From the NCBI RefSeq assembly GCF_014712225.1, contig NZ_JACXBW010000022.1, forward strand, positions 1-64,000: 64,000 bases of DNA, read 5' to 3'. This document shows, piece after piece, positions 25,015 through 32,695 of the stretch; positions within the stretch are counted from its first letter, which is position 1; the number at the start of each line of letters is the position of its first letter. A program made the translations under genes and the position numbers. The notes below the pieces were generated by a model. That model was not told the origin of the DNA. It made no database searches and saw nothing but the letters and a program-made list of their open reading frames with translations. The stretch comes from Pseudarthrobacter sulfonivorans (lineage in GTDB: Bacteria > Actinomycetota > Actinomycetes > Actinomycetales > Micrococcaceae).

Positions 25015-25031
25015 ATCCGTGGGAGAGGGTC
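25001..25031 (+). terminator. Terminator of cycA, built from a repeat unit
   Basis: GACCCTCTC (25001-25009) pairs with GAGAGGGTC (25023-25031), followed by TTGCCTTTT. The left arm is part of the second family 1 unit. Confidence 0.65.
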
Positions 25032-25192
25032 TTGCCTTTTCTGCCGGACGTGAGGATTCTGCCGGGGATGGGACGGTTCCTTGTGATTCGGCCCGGCTCG
25101 TGTTTGGCCTGGCACTCGCGCGGCGGACGCACGCACCAATCGACGCCGCGGCGCCAACCGAGGAGGCGGCGGCTTCAGCCCCGGGTGAGGCC

Positions 25193-25225
25193 CGACGGCG
25201 GCACTCACCGTAAGTGCCGCCGTCG
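25193..25225 (-). terminator. Terminator hairpin of the siderophore ABC operon
   Basis: Perfect 13-bp stem CGACGGCGGCACT (25193-25205) / AGTGCCGCCGTCG (25213-25225), 7-base loop, downstream of the ATPase gene and of repeat locus C in the direction of transcription. Confidence 0.75.
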
Positions 25226-25263
25226 TGCGTTAAATTCTGGGAACCCAACGCAGATGCTGCGAC

Positions 25264-25308
25264 AAGTGCGAGAGCGTCGCCGGAAGACCCACATCAAGTG
25301 AGAGAGCG
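25264..25308 (-). repeat. 32-bp-period repeat family 1, locus C (2 units)
   Basis: On the minus strand CGCTCTCTCACTT (25308-25296) and CGCTCTCGCACTT (25276-25264), period 32, spacer GATGTGGGTCTTCCGGCGA, nearly identical to the spacer of locus B. Only six bases separate it from the ATPase stop. Confidence 0.85.
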
Positions 25309-25314
25309 TTTGGG

Positions 25315-26073
25315 TCAGGCGAAGTAGACGCCGATGCGGTTGCCGTCGATCTCCTCGATCCGAATGTCGATGTCGTACACGTCATGCAGCATCGCGGCCT
25401 GCATGATCTGCGCGGGGCTCCCCTGGTGGATGAGGCGGCCGTTCTTCATGGCGAGGATGGTGTCCGAGTAACAGGACGCGAAGTTGATGTCGTGGACCAC
25501 CAGGACGATGGTCTTGCCCAGTTCGTCGGCCAGCCGGCGGAGCAGGCGCATCATCTCCACGGAGTGCTTCATGTCCAGGTTGTTCAGCGGCTCGTCCAGA
25601 AGCAGGTATTCGGTGTCCTGCGCCAGGACCATGGCGATGTAGGCGCGCTGGCGCTGGCCCCCGGAGAGCTCGTCCACGAACTTGTCCGCCATGGCCGTCA
25701 GGTCCAGCTGCCGGATGGCTTCCTCCACCACGGCAAGGTCCTCGACCGTGGGGCGGCCGCCCGAGTGCGGGAACCGGCCGAAGGCCACCAGGTCGCGGAC
25801 CGTCAGCCGCATGGTCAGGTGGTTCTCCTGGCGAAGGATCGCCATGGTCCGGGCCAGGTCGCGGCTGGGCGTTGCCGCGATGTCCAGCCCCGCCACGGTC
25901 ACGGCTCCGCTTTCCAGCGGCTGAAGCCGGCTGATCAGGGACAGCAAGGTGGACTTGCCGGCGCCGTTGGGCCCGATGATCGAGGTGATGCCGCCGCGGG
26001 GAATAACGCAGCTGACGTCGTCGAGGACCGCTTGGCCGCCATAGCTTTTCGAGACGTTCCGGACGTCGATCAT
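25315..26073 (-). CDS. Siderophore ABC importer, ATP-binding protein (YclP/FecE type)
   Basis: A 252-residue ATPase: Walker A GPNGAGKST, Q-loop ILRQENHL, signature LSGGQRQRAY, Walker B YLLLDEPLNNLD, and the switch His in VVHDIN. The IVLVVHDINFASCYSD pattern with NLDMKHSVEMMRLLRRLADE is that of iron-chelate importers of the YclP/FepC group. It overlaps the upstream permease by four bases. Last gene of a four-gene operon (binding protein, two permeases, ATPase) read leftward. Repeat locus C and a strong hairpin follow its stop. Confidence 0.9.
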   Translation of the reverse strand: MIDVRNVSKSYGGQAVLDDVSCVIPRGGITSIIGPNGAGKSTLLSLISRLQPLESGAVTVAGLDIAATPSRDLARTMAILRQENHLTMRLTVRDLVAFGRFPHSGGRPTVEDLAVVEEAIRQLDLTAMADKFVDELSGGQRQRAYIAMVLAQDTEYLLLDEPLNNLDMKHSVEMMRLLRRLADELGKTIVLVVHDINFASCYSDTILAMKNGRLIHQGSPAQIMQAAMLHDVYDIDIRIEEIDGNRIGVYFA

Positions 26074-27113
26074 TTCAGCGAGCCTTTCAGCAGGAGGTAA
26101 AGGAAGAGAATTCCGCCAGCGAACTCGATGACCACGCTCAGCGCGGTGGCGAAGCCGAAAACCCGCTCAAGGATCAGCTGCCCGCCCACCAGCGCCACAG
26201 CCCCGATCAGCACCACAATCGGGAGCAGCCGCGCATGGTTGAAGCCGCGGCAGAGCTGGTAGCCCAGGCTGACCACCAGCAGGCCGAAGAATGTCACGGG
26301 CCCCACCAGTGCGGTGGAAACGGCCACCAGCAGGGAACAGGCCAGCAGGATCCGCATCACGACCCGGCGGTGGTCCACCCCCACATTGATGGCCAGCTCA
26401 CGGCCCAGGGCCAGGACATCCAGGGTGTGCCGGGCGCGCCACACGGCCACGCAGACGGCGCCGATGATCACGGCGGAGACGCCCAGCAGCGCCGGATCCA
26501 CGTTGTTGAAGCTGGCAAAGAACAGGTCCTGCAGGATGATGAACTCGCTGGGCTCCATGAGCCGCTGCAGGAGCGAGGAGAAGCCGCGGAACAGGCTGCC
26601 AAGGATGATGCCCACCAGCAGCAACAGGTGCAGCGACCGGGTGGCGCCGGTGAACATCCAGCGGTACAGCAGGGCGCTGAAGGCAACCATCAGGACAACT
26701 TCGACGCCGAACTGCAGCGTGGGCGGCGCTGCGGTGACAGCCGCGGCACTCACGGTGAAGACGAGCGTGGTCTGCACCAGGATGTAGAGCGAGTCGAAGC
26801 CCATGATGGAGGGCGTGAGGATCCGGTTGGCGGTGACGGTCTGGAACAGCAGGGTGGAAACGCCCACCGCCACGGCCACCAGCAGCATGGCGGCCACCTT
26901 CAGGGCGCGGCGCGGAAGCACGTAGCCCACGTTGCCTTTGAGGTCGCTGAACAGGAAGAAGGCGACGGCGGCGATGGTGGCGGCGAGCAGGATGCCGATC
27001 ACCAGGCGCGGCGGGGCGCGGCGGATGCTGTCCCGCAGGCAGGCAAGGGGCTTGGGCGCGGCCGGTTTCGGGGTGGCCGCGCTAGGCGTGCTGGGTGTGG
27101 CCGTTTCAGGCAT
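26070..27113 (-). CDS. Siderophore ABC importer, second permease (FecCD type)
   Basis: A 347-residue FecCD permease with about nine hydrophobic segments. Family marks: FQTVTANRILTPSIMGFDSLYIL (the TGNPLA-type region, here R-I-L-TPS-I-MGFD as in the YclN/YclO group), LGRELAINVGVDHRRV (the cytoplasmic coupling loop), and GPVTFFGLLVVSLGYQLCRG. The N-terminal 30 residues are Ala/Pro-rich before helix 1. It overlaps the first permease by eight bases and the ATPase by four, so all three are translationally coupled. Partner permease differs in sequence, giving a heterodimer as in YclNO. Confidence 0.88.
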   Translation of the reverse strand: MPETATPSTPSAATPKPAAPKPLACLRDSIRRAPPRLVIGILLAATIAAVAFFLFSDLKGNVGYVLPRRALKVAAMLLVAVAVGVSTLLFQTVTANRILTPSIMGFDSLYILVQTTLVFTVSAAAVTAAPPTLQFGVEVVLMVAFSALLYRWMFTGATRSLHLLLLVGIILGSLFRGFSSLLQRLMEPSEFIILQDLFFASFNNVDPALLGVSAVIIGAVCVAVWRARHTLDVLALGRELAINVGVDHRRVVMRILLACSLLVAVSTALVGPVTFFGLLVVSLGYQLCRGFNHARLLPIVVLIGAVALVGGQLILERVFGFATALSVVIEFAGGILFLYLLLKGSLK

Positions 27114-28113
27114 TGCGTTTCCTCAGGATCAGGATGAGGAACAGGATGGCTCCCACCACGGCCATCACCATGCCCACGGGTACTTCGTAGGGATAGCGGA
27201 TGGTCCGGCCGATGATGTCGCAGACCAGCACAAACCCTGTCCCAAAGAGGGCCGTCCACGGTACTGCCCGGCGCAGGTTGTCGCCGAACAGGAGGGAGAC
27301 GATGTTGGGCACCACCAGGCCGAGGAACGGCACGGCGCCCACGGTGGTCACCACCACTGCCGAGATCAGCGAGACAATGATGAGCCCCAGCCGCATGGTC
27401 GCGTTGTAGTTCAGGCCGAGGTTGGTGGTGAAGTCCTCCCCCATGCCGGCCACGGTGAACCGGTCTGCGGCCAGCAGCCCCACCAGCATCAGGGCCGCGA
27501 CGATCCACAGCAGCTCATACCGCCCTCGGAGCACTCCGGAGAAGTCGCCGATCATCCAGTTGCTCAGCGTCTGGAGCAGGTCGTACCGGTAGGCGAAGAA
27601 CGTGGTGATGGCTCCGATGACCCCGCCCAGCATGATGCCCACCAGCGGGATGAGGAGGGTGTTGCGGGTGGGCAGCCGCCGCAGTACGGCCAAGAAAAGT
27701 GCCGTGCCGAGGACGGCAAAAACGCTGGCGACGCCCATTCGAAGGAGGATCGGCGCCGTCGGGACAGCCACGGTGACCACCAGGATTCCCAGCGTGGCGG
27801 ATTCGACGGTCCCCACGGTGGACGGCTCCACAAAACGGTTGCGCGCCATCAGCTGCATGATCAGCCCGGCCACGGCCACCGCCATGCCGGCGAGGACCAC
27901 GGCCAGGGTGCGCGGGACTCGGGAAACCCAGAAAATTTCGACGGCGGCCGGGTCGCCGCCGAGGAGTGCGGGCAGCGATACGTCGCTGACGCCCACGAAC
28001 ATACTCGCGATGGCCAGGCCCAGCACAACGGCCGCAGCCGCAACCAGTCCCACGTAATCGCGGGACCGGCTGCGGCTTACCGGCGCGGCAGTCCGCACCG
28101 CCGTTGCTGTCAT
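27106..28113 (-). CDS. Siderophore ABC importer, first permease (FecCD type)
   Basis: A 335-residue FecCD permease. Seen: SRVPRTLAVVLAGMAVAVAGLIMQLMARNRFVEPSTVGTVESA (the classical N-terminal signature R-x-P-R-x-L-A..G..L..SG...Q...RN.L..P), and later AVPFLGLVVPNIVSLLFGDNLR, the conserved GF(I/V)GL(V/I)VP region facing the ATPase. Starts at ATG 28113, 31 bases downstream of the binding-protein gene. Together with the second permease it forms the channel for a ferric siderophore. Confidence 0.88.
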   Translation of the reverse strand: MTATAVRTAAPVSRSRSRDYVGLVAAAAVVLGLAIASMFVGVSDVSLPALLGGDPAAVEIFWVSRVPRTLAVVLAGMAVAVAGLIMQLMARNRFVEPSTVGTVESATLGILVVTVAVPTAPILLRMGVASVFAVLGTALFLAVLRRLPTRNTLLIPLVGIMLGGVIGAITTFFAYRYDLLQTLSNWMIGDFSGVLRGRYELLWIVAALMLVGLLAADRFTVAGMGEDFTTNLGLNYNATMRLGLIIVSLISAVVVTTVGAVPFLGLVVPNIVSLLFGDNLRRAVPWTALFGTGFVLVCDIIGRTIRYPYEVPVGMVMAVVGAILFLILILRKRNA

Positions 28114-28144
28114 GATCGAACGTCAGTCAGTGGTCAGGAAAGGC

Positions 28145-29095
28145 TCAGGCCACCGAATCGGCGACGGCCTCAACCATTGCCTGGACGTTGTTCAGTCCGT
28201 ATCCAACGATGTACCAGGCAGCGGGGTCCAGGCTGATGACCTTGTTGTTTTTGGCGGCATTGGTGGACTGGACCAGCTCGTTGTCCAGGACCGGGTTGGC
28301 AGCGGCCGCTTCGGAGCCGATGGCGGTGTCGCGGTTGATGACGTACAAGAGGTCGGGGTTGACCTGCTTGATGTATTCGAAGGAGACGGCCTCGCCGTGG
28401 CTGCCCTCGGCCTTGACGTCCGCCGCGGTGGGGACGCCCAGGACGTCGTGGATGAGTCCGAAGCGCGAGCCGGCCCCGTAGGCGGTCACTTCGCCGCCGG
28501 AGGTCAGGACGATGAGGCCCTTGCCGGCATCGGCGGCCTTATCCTTGGTTGCGGCGATGGTGGCGTCAACGCTGGCCAGCTTCGCGTCCACGTCGGCGGA
28601 CTTGTTGAAGATGGTGCCCAGCTTCCTGGTCTGGTCCTTGAAGCTTTCCATCGGGTTCTTGGCATCGATGGACAGGTCGATGGTGGGGGCGATCTTGCTC
28701 AGTTCCTCGTAGGCGCCTGCGGTGCGGCCGGAGATGATGATGAGGTCCGGGGCCCCTGCGCTGACGGCTTCGAAGTCGGGTTCCTTGAGCGAACCGATCT
28801 TCTGGTACTTGGCATCGGCGTACTTCGAGAGGGACGCCGGGTAGCTGGCCTCGGGCACGCCCGCGGGCTCAACGCCGAGCGCATCGAGGGTGTCCAAAAC
28901 GCCGAGGTCGAACGTGAAGACCTTCTCCGGGTTGACCGGCACGTTGGCCGTGCTGCCCTGGGCGTGCTCCACGGTGATGCTGGAGGCTGCCTCGGATGCG
29001 GGCGTCGCGGTGGCAGCGCCGCCGCATGCGGTCATGGTCAGAAGCGCCGCTCCCGCCGCCAGTGCCCCCAGGTAGCTCGAAAGCTTCTTCTTCAC
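28145..29095 (-). CDS. Siderophore-binding lipoprotein (YclQ/FatB/CeuE family)
   Basis: A lipoprotein of ~316 residues. From GTG 29095 (GGAG seven bases before) it starts VKKKLSSYLGALAAGAALLTMTACGG, a signal peptide with a lipobox ending TAC. A GTG ten codons earlier is less likely. The mature part closely follows Bacillus YclQ as I recall it: VFTFDLGVLDTLDALGV, YADAKYQKIGSLKEPDFEAV, DLIIISGRTAGAYEELSKIA, LLYVINRDTAIGSEA. YclQ binds petrobactin and its precursor 3,4-dihydroxybenzoate, so a catecholate ligand is a reasonable guess here. An IdeR/DtxR-type box is 65 bases upstream. Confidence 0.88.
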   Translation of the reverse strand: MKKKLSSYLGALAAGAALLTMTACGGAATATPASEAASSITVEHAQGSTANVPVNPEKVFTFDLGVLDTLDALGVEPAGVPEASYPASLSKYADAKYQKIGSLKEPDFEAVSAGAPDLIIISGRTAGAYEELSKIAPTIDLSIDAKNPMESFKDQTRKLGTIFNKSADVDAKLASVDATIAATKDKAADAGKGLIVLTSGGEVTAYGAGSRFGLIHDVLGVPTAADVKAEGSHGEAVSFEYIKQVNPDLLYVINRDTAIGSEAAAANPVLDNELVQSTNAAKNNKVISLDPAAWYIVGYGLNNVQAMVEAVADSVA

Positions 29096-29159
29096 GTCAG
29101 TTCTCCACTCCGGTAATAACGTCACACGTTTGTTGCCTAATGTCCCTGCACTCTATAAG

Positions 29160-29178
29160 TAAGGTAAGGCTAAGTTCA
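29160..29178 (-). promoter_or_regulatory. IdeR/DtxR-type iron box
   Basis: TAAGGTAAGGCTAAGTTCA matches the consensus TWAGGTWAGSCTWACCTWA at about 16 of 19 positions, with the left half perfect. It lies 65 bp before the siderophore-binding protein start, so iron should repress the operon through an IdeR/DtxR repressor. Confidence 0.75.
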
Positions 29179-29227
29179 AAACGTAACGCCAGTTATTGGA
29201 CTAATCGTGAGTGGGATCACAACGCGC

Positions 29228-29257
29228 GACGCCGGCACTCGGGTGAGTGCCGGCGTC
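29228..29257 (-). terminator. Terminator hairpin downstream of mtlD
   Basis: Perfect 13-bp stem GACGCCGGCACTC (29228-29240) / GAGTGCCGGCGTC (29245-29257), loop GGGT. In the minus direction it follows mtlD, the G/C tract and repeat locus D. The same AGTACGACGCCGGC sequence recurs at 35619 and 61714. Confidence 0.8.
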
Positions 29258-29263
29258 GTACTT

Positions 29264-29340
29264 CCGTGCGAGAGGGTTCCGGAAAAACCCGCAGGAACTG
29301 CGAGAGGGTTCCCGAAAAGGGCGCATCAAGTGAGAGAGCG
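29264..29340 (-). repeat. 32-bp-period repeat family 1, locus D (3 units)
   Basis: On the minus strand units begin at 29340 (CGCTCTCTCACTT), 29308 (CCCTCTCGCAGTT) and 29276 (CCCTCTCGCACGG), each exactly 32 bp on. Spacers contain GCGCCCTTTTCGGGAA and GCGGGTTTTTCCGGAA. Sense orientation after mtlD. Confidence 0.85.
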
Positions 29341-29341
29341 T

Positions 29342-29388
29342 CCGGGGGGGTGGGGGCGGGATGGGGGGGGTGGGGCGGGTGCGGGGGC
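29342..29388 (+). other. G-rich tract with G-quadruplex potential
   Basis: Runs of 7, 5, 3, 8, 4, 3 and 5 guanines separated by 1-3 bases on the plus strand, directly between the mtlD stop and repeat locus D. A comparable C-rich tract precedes locus B after cycA, in the same orientation relative to the array. Confidence 0.6.
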
Positions 29389-29393
29389 TGGCG

Positions 29394-30557
29394 CTAGGCG
29401 GGGGCCTTTGCACCCTCCGCCTGGCGCTCCTCCACCAGCGTGGACACCGGCGCGAACAGCGGGTGTTCGGGCGCCAGGCCGGTGATCCGGGCGGTGGCGT
29501 CCGCCGGAGATGAGGACGCCAGGATCTGCGCGAGTTCGGTGGCCTCGGCGTCGGCAGGGTCGTTGAAGCGCAGGGCCGCGGCAATGGCCCCGAGCAGGGC
29601 CTCCGGCACAATCCCGCGCTCGGCCAGCTCAGCAGCCGGCCCGATGAACCGCTCATGCCGGCTGAGTTTCCGCATCGGCGCGCGGCCCACGCGGGTCACA
29701 GTGTCCGGCAGGTGCGGGTTGGAGAACCGGACCAGGATCTTCTGGACGTAGGCTTCCTGCTCATCGCTGTTGAAGCCGTGCTTGGCCACGAGCAGCTGCT
29801 TCGTCTCCTCCAGGACGGCCCGGACGTCCTCTGCAACGTCCTGGTCGGCCATGGCATCGGAGATCTTCTCCAGGCCTGCCTCGAACCCGAAGTACGCCGC
29901 GGAAGCGTGCCCGGTGTTCACGGTGAAGAGCTTCCGCTCGATGTAGGGCGAGAGCTCGTCCACGAAGGTGGCCCCCGGAATCACCGGCGCCGCATCGCCG
30001 AAGGCGGTCCGGTCTATGACCCACTCGTAGAACGTCTCCACCGTGACATCCAGGCCCTGACCGGGTTCCTGGTTGGGCACGATCCGGTCCACGGCGGTGT
30101 TCGCAAACACCGCAATGGAGTCCAGGGAGCCGGCGGCGTCGTCCCAGAGCGCGGCCACTTCGGTCCGCAAGATGTCCGTGGCGTTGATGGCGTTCTCACA
30201 GGCCATGATCTGAAGCGGCGCCAGCACGGCCTCGCGCGCGGCAATGCCCTTGGTGATGGCGGGTGCCACGAACTTCAGGATGTGCGGCCCCACGGCGGTG
30301 GTGACGATGTCCGCCGTCGCGATTTCCCGCACCAGTTCCTCTTCCTGGGTGGCTGAATTCAGCGCCCGGAAGTTGTCCACCGTCCGGACGGTGGGGTTCT
30401 CCCCCACCTCGTTGACGTTGTAGCTGTCCGCTGCTGCCAGCTGGTCAATGAGGGCGTCCGCTACGTCGGCGAACACCAGCTCATACCCGGCCTGGTGCAG
30501 CAGCAGCCCCACGAACCCGCGGCCGATGTTCCCGGCGCCAAAATGTACTGCCTTCAC
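29394..30557 (-). CDS. mtlD: Mannitol-1-phosphate 5-dehydrogenase
   Basis: A 387-residue polyol dehydrogenase of the long-chain family. The NAD-binding motif is at the very N-terminus (VHFGAGNIGRGFVGLLLHQ); the substrate region includes VEPFYEWVID-like VETFYEWVIDRTAF and the catalytic Lys region ERKLFTVNTGHASAAYFG, as in MtlD. It oxidises mannitol-1-phosphate to fructose-6-phosphate. It starts at GTG 30557, one base overlapping the mtlA stop (TAGTG), so translation is coupled. Third gene of tetR-mtlA-mtlD. Length is typical (382-390). Confidence 0.93.
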   Translation of the reverse strand: MKAVHFGAGNIGRGFVGLLLHQAGYELVFADVADALIDQLAAADSYNVNEVGENPTVRTVDNFRALNSATQEEELVREIATADIVTTAVGPHILKFVAPAITKGIAAREAVLAPLQIMACENAINATDILRTEVAALWDDAAGSLDSIAVFANTAVDRIVPNQEPGQGLDVTVETFYEWVIDRTAFGDAAPVIPGATFVDELSPYIERKLFTVNTGHASAAYFGFEAGLEKISDAMADQDVAEDVRAVLEETKQLLVAKHGFNSDEQEAYVQKILVRFSNPHLPDTVTRVGRAPMRKLSRHERFIGPAAELAERGIVPEALLGAIAAALRFNDPADAEATELAQILASSSPADATARITGLAPEHPLFAPVSTLVEERQAEGAKAPA

Positions 30558-32629
30558 TATGCGTTGACCTTTCCGAACAGGTCCAGGACTTCCTCGACGG
30601 ACGTCGCGGCCTCCAGCTGGGCCACCTGGGCCTTGTTGGTGAAGACCTTGGCGATGGAGGACAGGATGTGGAGGTGCTCGTTGTTGATGCCGGCCACGCC
30701 CACCACGAACTTGACCTGCTTGCCGTTCCAGTCGATTCCGTCCGGGTAGCGGATCACGGAGACAGCGGACTTCATGATGTGGTCCTTGGCGGCGTTGGTG
30801 CCGTGCGGGATGGCCAGGAAGCTGCCCATGTAGGTGGACACGGACTCCTCGCGCTCGTGCATCGCGGCGATGTAGTCTTCGTCCACGGCGCCGCGGTCCA
30901 GCAGGAGCCGGCCCGCCTCGTCGATGGCGGCATCGCGGCTGGTGGCGCTGCCGTTGAGGATGACACTGTCGGCCACCAGGATGTCGGAGGGCGCGACGGC
31001 GGCTGGTGCAGTACCGCTGTCAGCGGCAGCTGTTGCATCAACCGGGGCGTCGGCCACGTGCGCTCCATGGGCCGCCGCGGCGGCGCCTGCGCCGGCGGCA
31101 CCGGCCGTGGCACCAGCGCTGCCCGCGGCTTCCGGTGCGTTGCTTTCCTTGACCAGCTCCACGATCTCGTCGTACCGGGGGCTGTTCATGAAGTTGTCCA
31201 CAGAGAAGTGCACCGCGCTCGAGGTGGCCGGCTTGGCCCGCTCGGTGAGGTCCTGGTGGGTGATCACAACGTCGTAGGTGTCGCTGAGGCTGGCGATGGC
31301 CGCGTTGGTGACCTTGACCTCCGGGAACCCGGCAGCCTTGATCTTGTTCCGCAGCACCGAGGCGCCCATGGCACTGGAGCCCATGCCGGCGTCGCACGCA
31401 AACACGATGTTCTTGACGGGACCGGCCAGCACGGCCGTGCCAACGCCTGCGCCTGCGCCTGCGCCCGCACCAGTCAGGACCGAGGAGACGGAGCTCTTCT
31501 TGCCCTTCATGCCCTCCATCTTGGCCGTTGCGTCGGCGAGGTCCGTCTCGTCGCTGTGCTTGGTGGTCTTCAGGATCACGGAGGCCACCAGGAAGGAGAC
31601 CGTGGTGGCCAGGACCACCGCGAGGATCACCCCGACGTAGCTGTCACGGGAGGTCTGGGCGAGCACAGCGAAGATGGATCCAGGGGCCGCCGGCGCAACA
31701 AGCCCGGAGCCGGTGACGGCCAGGGTGGCGATACCCGTCATGCCGCCCGCAATCGCGGCCAGGATCAGCAGCGGGCGCATCAGGACGTACGGGAAGTAGA
31801 TCTCGTGGATGCCGCCGAGGAAGTGGATGGCGGCGGCGCCGGGGGCAGAGGCCTTCGCAGCTCCCCGGCCAAAGACCATGTAGGCCAGCAGGATGCCGAA
31901 GCCCGGGCCGGGGTTGGCTTCGAGCAGGAACAGGATGGATTTGCCCTGCTCCAGCGACTGCTGGATGCCCAGCGGGGTCAGCACGCCGTGGTTGATGGCG
32001 TTGTTGAGGAACAGCACCTTGGCCGGCTCGATGAAGATGCTGGTGAGCGGGAGCAGGCCGTTGTTGACCAGGAACTGCACCACATTTCCGGCACCCGTGC
32101 TGAAGGCCTGCACCAGCGGGGCGATGCCGTAGAAGCCCAGCAAGGCCAGCAAAGCGCCCCAGATGCCCGCGGAGAAGTTGTTCACCAGCATCTCGAAGCC
32201 GGGCCGGATCTTGCCGTCCCAGAGGGAGTCGATCTTCTTCATGGTCCAGCCGCCCAGGGGGCCCATGATCATGGCACCGATGAACATCGGGATGCCGGCG
32301 CCCACAATAACGCCCATGGTGCCAATGGCACCCACCACGCCGCCGCGGACGTCGTAGACCATCCGGCCCCCGGTGTACGCGATCAGCAGTGGCAGCAGGT
32401 AGGTGATCATCGGGCCAACGAGGCCAATGTTCGGCTTCCCGTCGGTCTCGCCGAAGCCTCCCAGCCCGGGGACCGGGATCCAGCCCTTCTCGATGAAGAG
32501 GGCGGTGATGAGGCCCCAGGCGATGAATGCCCCGATGTTGGGCATGATCATTCCGGACAGGAACGTCCCGAACTTCTGGACGCCGACCCGCACGCTGGTG
32601 CGGGGTTTTGCAACTGTCTCTGTTGCCAT
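30557..32629 (-). CDS. mtlA: Mannitol PTS permease, EIICBA fused
   Basis: A 690-residue fused EII. Domains: IIC membrane part (about 10-345) with KFGTFLSGMIMPNIGAFIAWG and the active loop (HFLGGIHEIYFPYVLM, containing the conserved GGIHE); IIB (about 400-490) with the phosphocysteine in FACDAGMGSSAMGAS near residue 411; an Ala-rich linker of about 50 residues; IIA (about 545-690) with the phosphohistidine in LAIPHGTNAAK near residue 606. It takes up and phosphorylates mannitol at the expense of PEP through HPr. ATG 32629 follows AGGAA. It overlaps mtlD by one base. The linker, nearly only Ala, Gly and Val, is unusually long. Confidence 0.93.
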   Translation of the reverse strand: MATETVAKPRTSVRVGVQKFGTFLSGMIMPNIGAFIAWGLITALFIEKGWIPVPGLGGFGETDGKPNIGLVGPMITYLLPLLIAYTGGRMVYDVRGGVVGAIGTMGVIVGAGIPMFIGAMIMGPLGGWTMKKIDSLWDGKIRPGFEMLVNNFSAGIWGALLALLGFYGIAPLVQAFSTGAGNVVQFLVNNGLLPLTSIFIEPAKVLFLNNAINHGVLTPLGIQQSLEQGKSILFLLEANPGPGFGILLAYMVFGRGAAKASAPGAAAIHFLGGIHEIYFPYVLMRPLLILAAIAGGMTGIATLAVTGSGLVAPAAPGSIFAVLAQTSRDSYVGVILAVVLATTVSFLVASVILKTTKHSDETDLADATAKMEGMKGKKSSVSSVLTGAGAGAGAGVGTAVLAGPVKNIVFACDAGMGSSAMGASVLRNKIKAAGFPEVKVTNAAIASLSDTYDVVITHQDLTERAKPATSSAVHFSVDNFMNSPRYDEIVELVKESNAPEAAGSAGATAGAAGAGAAAAAHGAHVADAPVDATAAADSGTAPAAVAPSDILVADSVILNGSATSRDAAIDEAGRLLLDRGAVDEDYIAAMHEREESVSTYMGSFLAIPHGTNAAKDHIMKSAVSVIRYPDGIDWNGKQVKFVVGVAGINNEHLHILSSIAKVFTNKAQVAQLEAATSVEEVLDLFGKVNA

Positions 32630-32675
32630 GTGATTTCCTAACCGTCATTCCTGCTGCTGCGCAGGATGGGTCCGA

Positions 32676-32695
32676 TATTTACGACTATTTACGAC
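32676..32695. repeat. Tandem duplication of 10 bp at the tetR stop
   Basis: TATTTACGAC occurs twice in direct tandem. The second copy covers the tetR stop codon (TAA on the minus strand), so a copy-number change would alter the short tetR-mtlA spacer. Confidence 0.6.

Larger units (their letters stand above)
24919..25314. other. 396-bp convergent intergenic region: C-tract, two repeat arrays, two hairpins
   Basis: No gene. In order: C-rich tract (about 24930-24970, G4-capable on the minus strand); family 1 locus B; terminator hairpin 25001-25031; an unstructured GC-rich segment; hairpin 25193-25225; family 1 locus C up to six bases from the ABC gene stop. Each gene (cycA from the left, the ABC ATPase from the right) has its own array and hairpin in the sense direction. 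Confidence 0.7.

Noticed and set aside
23027..25308. CRISPR array
   Set aside because: The 13-bp repeats with a 32-bp period recall repeat-spacer layout, but the repeats are too short, arrays have only 2-3 units, spacers are similar to each other and are scattered at several loci without cas genes.
30668..32641. 657-codon open frame on the plus strand opposite mtlA
   Set aside because: Mirror of a confident EIICBA gene; composition (Gly, His, Gln, Asp) is that of an antisense frame.
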